From Bacteroidetes bacterium GWC2_46_850 (GTDB lineage Bacteria; Bacteroidota; Bacteroidia; Bacteroidales; Dysgonomonadaceae): a DNA stretch of 64,000 bases. How positions within the stretch are numbered: position 1 is the stretch's first letter; the number at the start of each line of letters is the position of its first letter. Below are positions 19,501 to 28,345 of this stretch, one piece after another. Both the position numbers and the translations under genes were made by a program. Under the pieces are notes generated by a model. The model was not told the origin of the DNA, made no database searches, and was given only the letters and a program-made list of their open reading frames with translations. The DNA is taken from NCBI GenBank assembly GCA_001768325.1, contig MENQ01000024.1:62001-126000 (forward strand), in the 5' to 3' direction.

Positions 19501-22500
19501 ATGATAAACATGAATCTTAAACGAAGTATAAATAGTGGTTATTTATACTGTTTCTTAATCGGGATGTCGCTGATCCTATGGAGACCGATGACACTACATG
19601 CAGAACCTTTGCAGGCTACAACCGTGACCGGCAGCGTGGTCTCGGCAACCGACAATGAACCGCTGGTCGGTGTAACGGTTTTTATAAAAGGAACCACCAA
19701 CGGTACGGTAACCGATATCGATGGACGGTATGCTATCCAGGTAAATCACGGACAGCAGCTTATTTTCTCCTATGTTGGATTTATATCGCAGGAGGTGACT
19801 GTACGCGAAAATGTAATCAATGTAAGCCTGGCGGAAGATGCCGAGGTGCTCGAAGAACTGGTGGTGATTGGTTATGGTGTGCAAGCCAAGAAATTATCTA
19901 CCGGAGCAACCGTGCAGGTGAAAGGCGATGAGTTGGCCAAGATGAATACGGTCAGCCCCCTGCAAGCCCTGCAAGGGAAAACGCCCGGGGTTAATATTAC
20001 CTCTACTTCCGGACAACCCGGCTCCGACATGAGGGTCGTGATTCGCGGTCTGGGTACCATTGGTAACCACAGCCCGCTCTACCTGATCGATGGAATAGGG
20101 GGAGACATATCCACGTTAAACCCCTCCGACATCGAGAGCATCGACGTGTTGAAAGATGCCGCTTCAGCGGCAATCTACGGGGCGCAGGCTGCCAATGGTG
20201 TGGTGCTGATCACCACCAAAAGTGGCCGCGAAGGAAGGGCCCAGGTTAATTTTGATGCTTATTACGGTGTGCAGAATGTGGCTCGTAAGGCAGATATGCT
20301 GAATGCAGCCCAGTATATGACCATCATGGACGAGCAGGCGCTGAACAGCGGTAATGCGGCTTACAACTGGAGTAGTTTCCAGTCGATCTACGACGCAAGC
20401 GGTCAGGTATATGATACCGACTGGGTGGAAACGATGTTTAAAGACAATGCCGCCACCGAGAGTTATACGCTGGGTGTTACCGGCGGGTCCACTGCTTCCA
20501 CTTACGCCATTTCCCTGGGTTTTATGAATCAGGAAGGGGTTGTGGGGGGTGCCGATGTCTCTAATTACGAACGGTATAATTTTCGCATCAACTCAGAGCA
20601 TAAACTGTTTAACGGCTTCCTGAAAGTGGGTGAACAGGTGAGCTTCATCTACCGGACAAATAATGGCATCAGCGTAGGCAATCAGTACAACAACACGTTG
20701 AGGGGTGCTTTTGGAATATCACCGTTGACCCCCGTCTATAGCGACAATAACCCGTATGATTCGCCATACAATGATACCAGCAACAGTGACTGGTACAATG
20801 GTGAAGGGAACCCCTACGGTCTTATGATGACCAACACCAACAACGAGAACAAAGCCGCAACATTTAACGGTAACATCTATGCTGAGATAGAACCGATGAA
20901 GGGGTTGAAATTTCGCACACTGTTCGGTACCGTATACAATACGAGTGAGTACCGTAGCTTCACACCGCTGTATCATTTCAGTATCTATAGCTACAACGAT
21001 ACCCGTACCAATGTATCACAAAATATGAATCACGGGCTTGGTATGACCTGGACAAATACCGCTACCTACGACTGGTCGGTGAACGATCATGCATTCAACG
21101 CGTTGCTTGGTATGGAAGCCTATCGCTACCAGGGTACTTATCTTGGAGCGGGCAACGGCATATTGAAAGAGGGCTTCGACACCTGGAAGTATGCCTATGT
21201 CAACAACGGAACCGCCTCTTCCAGTACCGATGGACTGAGCGCATCGGGAAGCCCGCATGATGATGCACGCAGCATCTCCTACTTCGGTCGTTTAGGATGG
21301 AACCTGAAGGAGACCTATATGGTCAATGCCACCCTGCGTGCCGACGGCTCCTCCCGCTTTGCCAAAGGCAACCGGTTCGGCTACTTCCCCTCTCTTTCTG
21401 CCGGATGGACACTCACTAATGAGGCTTTTATGGAGGATGCTCCGGCATGGATCAATTTCGTGAAGTTGCGTGCCAGCTGGGGGCAGGTGGGAAACCAGAA
21501 TATTGCCAACTATCAGTATCTGGCTCCGATGAAAAACAGCAATACACACTATTTGTTTGGTAATGGTGGTTATAGCGATGCGGATGCTGCCCAGCAGCTG
21601 GCTACGAACTGGGGTGCCTATCCCAACCGCCTGGCCAACGAGAAGGTAACCTGGGAGACCTCTGAACAGTCAAACATCGGTCTGGATGCCTATCTGTTCC
21701 GTACCCGTCTGGGGGTGAATATCGATTTCTATCAGAAAGACACCAAAGACTGGCTGGTGCAGGCGCCTATTCTGGCAACCGTGGGTGCAGGTGCTCCTTT
21801 TATCAACGGAGGAAGTGTGAAGAACAGCGGTGTGGAAGTGGCATTGAACTGGAACGACCAGCTGAATAGCGACTTCAGTTATAACATCGGAATAAACGGT
21901 GCCTACAATACCAATGAAGTAGGTGAGATCCCTACCGAAGATGGGATCATCCACGGACAAACCAACCAGTTGTATGACAATACACCCGAGTTTTATCGTG
22001 CGGAGAATGGCATGCCCATCGGGTACTTCTGGGGATACAAGTCAGATGGTCTTTTTCAGAATGAACAGGAGATCACCAACTGGATCGCAGCCGGTAATGG
22101 TGTGCTACAGAATGATGTGAAACCCGGAGATGTGAGATACATAGACGTGAATCAGGATGGTGTGATCGACGATAACGACAAGGTGAATCTGGGTAATGGC
22201 ATGCCCGACTTTACATACGGTTTCAACCTCGGGCTCGGATACAAAGGTTTCGACTTTTCTGTTCAGGCGAGTGGCGCTGCCGGACAGCAGATCGTGCAGT
22301 CGTACAGGAACTACACCAACAAGTATGCCAACTATACCACCACCATCCTTGGCCGCTGGACCGGTGAAGGTACCAGCAACAGGATACCCCGTGTGACTGA
22401 ACAGAACATCAACTGGCAGTTCTCCGATCTTTTCATTCAGGATGGCGATTATCTGCGCATCACCAACATCACGCTGGGTTACGACTTCTCCCGCTTTGTG

Positions 22501-22683
22501 AAACCAAAGTTCATCAGTCAGGCGCGCATCTATGCACAGGTACAAAATGCCTTTACCTTTACCAGGTATGAAGGGATGGACCCGGAAATCGGTTACGGTA
22601 CCGATGGTTGGGTGTCGGGAATTGATGTGGGATACTATCCTCGTCCCCGAACGGTTCTTTTCGGTGTCAATCTTACATTCTAA
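19501..22683 (+). CDS. SusC-type TonB-dependent oligosaccharide transporter
   Basis: This 1060-residue outer-membrane channel imports glycan fragments using TonB energy. A long signal segment (about residues 1-35) is followed by a carboxypeptidase-regulatory-like domain (VTGSVVSATDNEPLVGVTVF, GTVTDIDGRY). The SusC signature LEELVVIGYGVQ comes next, then the plug (LQGKTPGVNI, VVIRGLGTIG, LYLIDGIGG, NGVVLITTKSG) and a 22-strand-type barrel ending in a C-terminal Phe (FGVNLTF), as usual for outer-membrane barrels. An internal ATG at codon 4 is an alternative start. It is paired with the SusD gene 18 bp downstream. In xyloglucan loci this channel carries the oligosaccharides released by the surface GH5 enzyme. 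Confidence 0.96.
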   Translation: MINMNLKRSINSGYLYCFLIGMSLILWRPMTLHAEPLQATTVTGSVVSATDNEPLVGVTVFIKGTTNGTVTDIDGRYAIQVNHGQQLIFSYVGFISQEVTVRENVINVSLAEDAEVLEELVVIGYGVQAKKLSTGATVQVKGDELAKMNTVSPLQALQGKTPGVNITSTSGQPGSDMRVVIRGLGTIGNHSPLYLIDGIGGDISTLNPSDIESIDVLKDAASAAIYGAQAANGVVLITTKSGREGRAQVNFDAYYGVQNVARKADMLNAAQYMTIMDEQALNSGNAAYNWSSFQSIYDASGQVYDTDWVETMFKDNAATESYTLGVTGGSTASTYAISLGFMNQEGVVGGADVSNYERYNFRINSEHKLFNGFLKVGEQVSFIYRTNNGISVGNQYNNTLRGAFGISPLTPVYSDNNPYDSPYNDTSNSDWYNGEGNPYGLMMTNTNNENKAATFNGNIYAEIEPMKGLKFRTLFGTVYNTSEYRSFTPLYHFSIYSYNDTRTNVSQNMNHGLGMTWTNTATYDWSVNDHAFNALLGMEAYRYQGTYLGAGNGILKEGFDTWKYAYVNNGTASSSTDGLSASGSPHDDARSISYFGRLGWNLKETYMVNATLRADGSSRFAKGNRFGYFPSLSAGWTLTNEAFMEDAPAWINFVKLRASWGQVGNQNIANYQYLAPMKNSNTHYLFGNGGYSDADAAQQLATNWGAYPNRLANEKVTWETSEQSNIGLDAYLFRTRLGVNIDFYQKDTKDWLVQAPILATVGAGAPFINGGSVKNSGVEVALNWNDQLNSDFSYNIGINGAYNTNEVGEIPTEDGIIHGQTNQLYDNTPEFYRAENGMPIGYFWGYKSDGLFQNEQEITNWIAAGNGVLQNDVKPGDVRYIDVNQDGVIDDNDKVNLGNGMPDFTYGFNLGLGYKGFDFSVQASGAAGQQIVQSYRNYTNKYANYTTTILGRWTGEGTSNRIPRVTEQNINWQFSDLFIQDGDYLRITNITLGYDFSRFVKPKFISQARIYAQVQNAFTFTRYEGMDPEIGYGTDGWVSGIDVGYYPRPRTVLFGVNLTF

Positions 22684-22701
22684 CTCACAAATGCACAAAT
22701 T

Positions 22702-24375
22702 ATGAACAAGATAAAATCAAATATAATAGCAGTAGTGCTTCTTACACTGATGATGGGGATGATCTCCTGCTCTGAAAGCTTTCTGGATGTCGAGTCCAAG
22801 ACGGAGTCCACTACCGGTACTTCCTATAAGAACGAAAAAGATGTCTGGCGTGCGCTGATCGGTTGTTACGACGGATGGCGTCAAACCTCTTCCGCCATGC
22901 AGATAGGCTTCTATCAGGGTGCCGAAATCATGAGCTACGAGTGTTTCGGGGGGACCGGCAATGCCGACGGACGTGGATTTCAGGCCATCGACCGTTTCGA
23001 CCTCTCTCAATCGCCGGCCGACCTGAATATGTATGAGAACGACTGGAGAAACTATTACGCTGCAGTGTATCGCTGCAATGAATTGATCTCCCGTGAAGAA
23101 GAGATCAGCTGGAACGAAACAAACAGCCTGAAGGAGACCTATATGGGTGAGTGTCGTGCCATCCGCGCCCTGCTCTATTTCGATATGGTACGTCTCTGGG
23201 GTAACATCCCGCTATTCGATGAGCCGGTGAATGAAAACAGGCCCCAGGCCGATCCTGCAGAGGTATTCGCATTGATCTTTGAAGATCTGAAATATGCCAT
23301 GGAAAACATCCCCGCCGATGCTTACCCTAAAGCAAACGCGGCAGCCAACGATGGTCATATCACCCGCTATGCCGCGGCTGCACTGTTTGCTCGCGCCTAT
23401 CTTTATTATACGGGTTATTATGGCAGCGAACCGGCGGGTGCTACCAAAGCGGAAGCCCTGGCTGCACTTGAGGAGATCATCTCTTCGAACGAATACAGCC
23501 TTGTGAGCGAATTCAAAAACCTGTGGCCCGCCTCCTCGGCCGGTGTAGCTGAAATAGGAGATATGGAAACATTGCTGGGTACCTATGCAGGTGATGGCAA
23601 CAGTGAAACCATCCTGGCCCTGAAGTTTACCAGTTCGCAGGACTACAATGGCAATAACGACGGCAACCGCTGGCAGGTAATGGTCGGCATGCGCAACCTG
23701 AATGCTGCTCCCTATGGAAAAGGATGGGGAGGTCTGACAGTGAATCCCACATTCGTCAGTGAATTCAAAAACGGAGATACACGGCGCAGCGCTTCCATCA
23801 TCGACATGACCGGTGAGGGTGTAACAGGACTGGACGACTTCGAAGCCAGCTACAAGGATCAACGGGAATATACCGGCTATGCGGTAAAGAAATATGCCCC
23901 GCTCTGCTTTGCCGACGGTACCTCCGCATCGAAAGAGGATGGTTCCGGCGATTTCCAGACATCCAACCACCAGGATTATGTGATCATCCGCTATGCAGAT
24001 GTACTGCTGATGGCGGCTGAACTGGGGAGCCCCGGTGCACAGGGCTATTTCGACGCTGTGCGGAAACGTGCATATACCTCCAATGGTGTCCTCTCTTCCA
24101 GTTACACGGTACTACCGGTAACAAAAGAGCATATCATGCAGGAGCGCCGTTTCGAGTTTGCGTTCGAGAGCATCAACTATTGGGATTTGCTCCGTCAGGG
24201 AGTAGACTACGCGGCAGGCAAGCTCGCCGCTGAGATCCCTGTGTTTAGTGCGGGATCTCCCGATAGGGTCATCATCAGAGCCGACCGGCTGCGTGCCACA
24301 AAAGGGCTCAGTCAGATTCCTTATAATCAGATCACGCTGGCAAACGGTACCCTCGTACAAAACCCGGGGTGGTAA
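22702..24375 (+). CDS. SusD-type surface glycan-binding lipoprotein
   Basis: This 557-residue lipoprotein has a leader ending in GMISC (Cys 23). SusD family features include the N-terminal DVESKTESTT region and the TPR-like helical core (YYAAVYRCNELI, GECRAIRALLYFDMVRLWGN, AALFARAYLYYTGYYG). A C-terminal RRFEFAFESINYWDLLRQG segment matches the family's conserved end. SusD proteins cap the SusC channel and deliver the bound oligosaccharide. Several aromatic residues in the variable loops (GCYDGWRQ, NDWRNYYAAVY) are candidate binding platforms, but which ones face the ligand cannot be said. The following lipoprotein genes are spaced 32-39 bp apart, consistent with one transcript. Confidence 0.95.
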   Translation: MNKIKSNIIAVVLLTLMMGMISCSESFLDVESKTESTTGTSYKNEKDVWRALIGCYDGWRQTSSAMQIGFYQGAEIMSYECFGGTGNADGRGFQAIDRFDLSQSPADLNMYENDWRNYYAAVYRCNELISREEEISWNETNSLKETYMGECRAIRALLYFDMVRLWGNIPLFDEPVNENRPQADPAEVFALIFEDLKYAMENIPADAYPKANAAANDGHITRYAAAALFARAYLYYTGYYGSEPAGATKAEALAALEEIISSNEYSLVSEFKNLWPASSAGVAEIGDMETLLGTYAGDGNSETILALKFTSSQDYNGNNDGNRWQVMVGMRNLNAAPYGKGWGGLTVNPTFVSEFKNGDTRRSASIIDMTGEGVTGLDDFEASYKDQREYTGYAVKKYAPLCFADGTSASKEDGSGDFQTSNHQDYVIIRYADVLLMAAELGSPGAQGYFDAVRKRAYTSNGVLSSSYTVLPVTKEHIMQERRFEFAFESINYWDLLRQGVDYAAGKLAAEIPVFSAGSPDRVIIRADRLRATKGLSQIPYNQITLANGTLVQNPGW

Positions 24376-24407
24376 TGGTCAGTTATTAACCAAAAAAAAA
24401 TAATCGT

Positions 24408-26183
24408 ATGAGACTGAAATCATCTATATACCTGTTTGTAGCAAGCATACTCATGCTTTTCTCCGCTTGCACACCCGAACAATATGATTTGGACGAAAAG
24501 GATGTAACACCCGACGACCTGGTAGAAGGCTTGGCATATACCATCACCCACGATCCCATTAATCCCAATATCGTATATTTGGAAAGTAAGATGGGTAATA
24601 GCTATACCGCACTTTGGGAACATCCCCAGGGACGTAGCCAGGAAAAGAAAGTGACATTGCAGATTCCTTTCGATGGAACCTATACGGTGAGATTTGGTGT
24701 ACAGACCCGGGGGGGAGTAGTGTACGGTGAACCCGCCACATTCATCATCCATGATTTTTATGCCGGTTTTGTGACCAATGAGCTCTGGACTTTATTGACC
24801 GGTGGTGTGGGTGCCTCCAAAACGTGGATCCCCGACAATGGCAAATATGGTCTGGCTCCCGGAGAACTCTCTTACGCCGATCCGGGCGGAACCGTGGAAT
24901 GGAACAACTGGTCCCCCAACTGGGAGCCGGCTGCCGGATTTACGATGGCAGCAGGCGATAATCCCATCTGGGAAAGCAGCATGACCTTCGACCTGATCAA
25001 TGGTGCCAATGTAGCAATCGACGATCGTTCCTCCGGTGGTGTAGGCCAAAAGAAGGGTTCTTTTATGCTGAATACCGATGCACATACCATCACTTTTACC
25101 GATGCAGACCTGCTTCACACTGCCGGATGGAGCCATATGACAAGCAACTGGAAAAAGGATCTGAAGATCCTCACGTTGACGGAAAACCAGTTGAGAATCG
25201 GTATCCTGCGTCAAAAAGATACCTCCGGCGAGGACCCCTGGTGGATCATCTGGAACTATGTGAGTAAGGAATATGCCGACAATTACGAAGCACCGGCACA
25301 AGAGATTTTCCCGACATTACCCGACGACTGGAGAGATTATGTGGAACCCAAGACCAACCTGGTGACTACCTATAAGCTTTCCGACGACAAGCCTTTCGAC
25401 TGGTGTAATCTCGATGGATCACAAAAGGGAATTGCAAACATCGCTGCCCGGAGCGGTGTGGAAGAAGTAACACTGGTACTCAATAGCGGTACGGGTGATT
25501 ACACCCTTACAGACCTTTCCGGCGTGGAACACAAAGGAAAATACAGCCTGAACAATGAGGGCATTTATACCTTTAGCGAAGCACTTCCCGAGATAGAACT
25601 CTCAGCAGATGGCAGAGCGATCTTCAAGAGCAATCCCGACCGGACACTGCGTATCATGTCGTATGAGACCAGTGATTTTACCGGCGGACTCACCGACCTT
25701 TGGCTGGCGAGCAAGGAACTCGATGACCAGGGTAATCTCTACCAGTATATGGGATATCATTTTGTAGCGCAAACAGCCGGTGCGGTGAAGTCCTACAAGG
25801 CAACCATGCACTTCTTTGATACCGGTTGGACCTTCACCGTATCGGAGCCACTCTTTATTGCCGGTGATGGTGATTACACCTTTGTCATCCCGGGAGCAAG
25901 CAGTGCTCCCTATGGCCTGTATCTCGATATCCAGAAAATATTGAAAGAGAATCCCAATATGGATGTTGCCATCAAGGATATCAAGGTTGATGGAGCCTCC
26001 ATTTCATTTGATGACACGGTAATAGACCGTGGTATTGGCGATGATGATACCACCGCCCGGCGTTATATTCTTAATCCCTGGGGTGCTACTGCAGGCGATG
26101 CACCCAAGTATGTGTTCAGTTCAACCATCGCGGTGACGGTTACAGTCAAGATGGATAACGGTACTCCTTTCATTGTGGAATAA
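24408..26183 (+). CDS. Putative surface glycan-binding lipoprotein (591 aa)
   Basis: The leader ends in the lipobox LFSAC (Cys 21), so the product is probably surface-exposed and outer-membrane-anchored. An Ig/PKD-like domain covers about residues 35-116 (VTLQIPFDGTYTVRFGVQTR). It is followed by a Trp-rich beta domain at about 120-285 (NELWTLLTGGVGASKTWIPD, with W165, W168 and W172 close together). More beta-rich sequence runs to the C-terminus. I do not recognise a named carbohydrate-binding family and saw no catalytic motif. The position right after SusD is where SusE/SGBP-type binding proteins are encoded in these loci, so glycan binding is inferred from context and aromatic content. Start and spacing (32 bp after susD) suit operon expression. 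Confidence 0.82.
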   Translation: MRLKSSIYLFVASILMLFSACTPEQYDLDEKDVTPDDLVEGLAYTITHDPINPNIVYLESKMGNSYTALWEHPQGRSQEKKVTLQIPFDGTYTVRFGVQTRGGVVYGEPATFIIHDFYAGFVTNELWTLLTGGVGASKTWIPDNGKYGLAPGELSYADPGGTVEWNNWSPNWEPAAGFTMAAGDNPIWESSMTFDLINGANVAIDDRSSGGVGQKKGSFMLNTDAHTITFTDADLLHTAGWSHMTSNWKKDLKILTLTENQLRIGILRQKDTSGEDPWWIIWNYVSKEYADNYEAPAQEIFPTLPDDWRDYVEPKTNLVTTYKLSDDKPFDWCNLDGSQKGIANIAARSGVEEVTLVLNSGTGDYTLTDLSGVEHKGKYSLNNEGIYTFSEALPEIELSADGRAIFKSNPDRTLRIMSYETSDFTGGLTDLWLASKELDDQGNLYQYMGYHFVAQTAGAVKSYKATMHFFDTGWTFTVSEPLFIAGDGDYTFVIPGASSAPYGLYLDIQKILKENPNMDVAIKDIKVDGASISFDDTVIDRGIGDDDTTARRYILNPWGATAGDAPKYVFSSTIAVTVTVKMDNGTPFIVE

Positions 26184-26222
26184 GTGACAGCATTGCTGTG
26201 TAAATGATAAAAAAATAATTGT

Positions 26223-28313
26223 ATGAATTTAAAATATATATCAGCCATTCTCCTACTGGCAGCCGCTCTATTCGCTACATCGTGTGATGTGGAAGAGGAT
26301 TATCCCATCAGAACCGGAGAGATTATTTCCGAGATCACCACAGGAGCTGCCAGTGTGACCGCGATTGCCGCGGAAGTGACAGGTACCGTGAAAGACCTTA
26401 CACTGGTTTCGTCCGGTTCCTACGAAGTGGGTGCCTACTACGGGACCGCCGCCGACCCTACCACTGCAGGCAGCAAGAAAAGCGGCAGTGTGGATGAAAA
26501 TGGAAATGTGGTCACCGCGATTACCGGACTTACTACCGGCACAACCTATTATTATGCGACCTATGTAACCCTGCAGGATAAAGTAACCAAATTCGGCGAT
26601 GTCAAATCGTTTGTGGCAACCGCAGCGAAAGTTACGACAAAAGAGGCAGCTGAGATCACAAGCAGCAAGGCGACCTTCACGGCCGATATTACCGGCACCG
26701 AAGGCCTCGCTCCATTTGAAACAGGTGTAAAAATTTCTCTCTCTGCCGACGATGTCACCTCCGGCATCACCCGCGAACTGGGTGAAGTAAACGGTTTGTT
26801 ACCGGGAACCACCTATCATTATGCGGCATTTGCCAGGATTGGCGACGGCTATGTGTATGGTGAAACCAAAACGGTGACAACGCTCACACAACAGGTGGAG
26901 TATGTGGATCTGGGGCTGAGCATGATGTGGGCCCAAACCAACATCGGGGCAGACAGTGAGTCGGAGGCTGGTACGCTGTTTGGTTATGGTGACCAGACTG
27001 CCATGATGACCTCTGCCAAGCTGGAAGATTACACTGCTTCCGATATAGCAGGAACCGTGGATGATCTCATTTATAACCTGGACCTGGATGGAGATTCCCC
27101 CATGAAGAGCCAGATGCCCACCCATGCCCAGATAACGGAGCTGGTGAAAAAGACCACCCAGCAATGGACCACTGTCGACGGCGTGGAAGGCGTGCGTTTC
27201 ACGGCACAGAACGGAAATAGTATTTTCCTCCCTGTAACCGGTTATCGTAACGGTGAAACAACGGTCACCGATGGTGCAGGTTATTATTGGAGCGGCAATA
27301 TAAGCTCTGTGCATAGCGACTATGCCAATACATTGACATTTAACGGTTCATCTGCGAAGGCCGGTTTCTCCAAACGCAGTCTGGGCCTTGCACTTCGCTC
27401 AGTGCGTGCCTATGCGGAGGTGAATCCCGAATCGGGCAAGCTGGCCTTTGGCGATATTGAAGGCAATGGTCGGTTACGGATCGAGATTTATAACGAATTT
27501 GGTGCTACAGCAAGCAATCCGCCCATCGATCCTTCATCCATCAAGTTTGCCAAGAACATGGTTGTTTCATTTAGCCTCACCGGTATTACCGGTAATCTGA
27601 AGAACAACGCAGCAGGCTCCTATGTGGCAGGTCTCGAGTACTCCGACCCAAGCTGGGGGGTGAACTATTGGTCCAACCTCTCCATGGGTAAATATGAAGC
27701 CATGGTTACCGGTGACGGCACCTATACCGTTTGGATGGAAGTCTCCTCTCAGGCCAATGGTGCCATCGTGTTCTGTGTGGATATCGCCGGTCTGGGAGCT
27801 GACATCGCCGATTGGTCGAAAGTAGGCGTGGAAGTAAATGCCATCAAACTCGATGCTGATGTGGAACAAGCCGTGAATCAATCCATTGTAAGCTTTGGAA
27901 ACAAAGATGGAAATGGCGTGGATGGTCGCATTGAGATTTACAATGAGTACAGCAGCTCCGGTGCTGCAGCTCCTGGCGCCTATAACAGCAGCATGAAGTT
28001 CAATGGCATGATGCTGGTCGACTTTACCCTCCAGGGTATCGAGGGAAATCTGAAAGACGGCGCATCCGGAAATTATCGGACCGAGCTGAGCTATGCTGAT
28101 CAAAGCTGGGATCCCAGTTACTGGGGCGGAGCCAGCTATGGTGGTGCCACCGTTACCGGTGATGGTACCTACCAGGTTTACACTTATCTGAAAGGTAACA
28201 GCGAAGGTGCTGTTGTTTGGACCATTGAGTTGTACAACCTCTGGGTGCAGCTGGCAGATCCATCCAAAGTAAATGTAACCATCAACAAGGTGATTACCCC
28301 TGGAAAGTATTGA
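26223..28313 (+). CDS. Multi-domain surface lipoprotein with tandem unassigned modules
   Basis: This 696-residue lipoprotein (lipobox FATSC, Cys 21) is a mosaic. Two fibronectin-III-like domains lie at about residues 30-135 and 136-222, each ending in a TGLTTGTTYYYAT- or GLLPGTTYHYAA-type strand. A FISUMP-like domain follows at about 225-397 (YVDLGLSMMWAQTNIG ... LGLALRSVRAY). Two tandem modules of about 140 residues close the protein, at 401-543 and 553-692. They share EIYNEF/EIYNEY, a GITGNLK/GIEGNLK segment, a Y(S/A)D(P/Q)SW aromatic motif and VTGDGTY. The paired aromatic-rich modules look like carbohydrate-binding modules, but I cannot name the family. Its place between SusD and the GH5 enzyme suggests a second surface glycan-binding protein. 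No catalytic residues are evident. Confidence 0.85.
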   Translation: MNLKYISAILLLAAALFATSCDVEEDYPIRTGEIISEITTGAASVTAIAAEVTGTVKDLTLVSSGSYEVGAYYGTAADPTTAGSKKSGSVDENGNVVTAITGLTTGTTYYYATYVTLQDKVTKFGDVKSFVATAAKVTTKEAAEITSSKATFTADITGTEGLAPFETGVKISLSADDVTSGITRELGEVNGLLPGTTYHYAAFARIGDGYVYGETKTVTTLTQQVEYVDLGLSMMWAQTNIGADSESEAGTLFGYGDQTAMMTSAKLEDYTASDIAGTVDDLIYNLDLDGDSPMKSQMPTHAQITELVKKTTQQWTTVDGVEGVRFTAQNGNSIFLPVTGYRNGETTVTDGAGYYWSGNISSVHSDYANTLTFNGSSAKAGFSKRSLGLALRSVRAYAEVNPESGKLAFGDIEGNGRLRIEIYNEFGATASNPPIDPSSIKFAKNMVVSFSLTGITGNLKNNAAGSYVAGLEYSDPSWGVNYWSNLSMGKYEAMVTGDGTYTVWMEVSSQANGAIVFCVDIAGLGADIADWSKVGVEVNAIKLDADVEQAVNQSIVSFGNKDGNGVDGRIEIYNEYSSSGAAAPGAYNSSMKFNGMMLVDFTLQGIEGNLKDGASGNYRTELSYADQSWDPSYWGGASYGGATVTGDGTYQVYTYLKGNSEGAVVWTIELYNLWVQLADPSKVNVTINKVITPGKY

Positions 28314-28345
28314 CTTTATAAACAGTGACAATTCAGTAGAATCGT

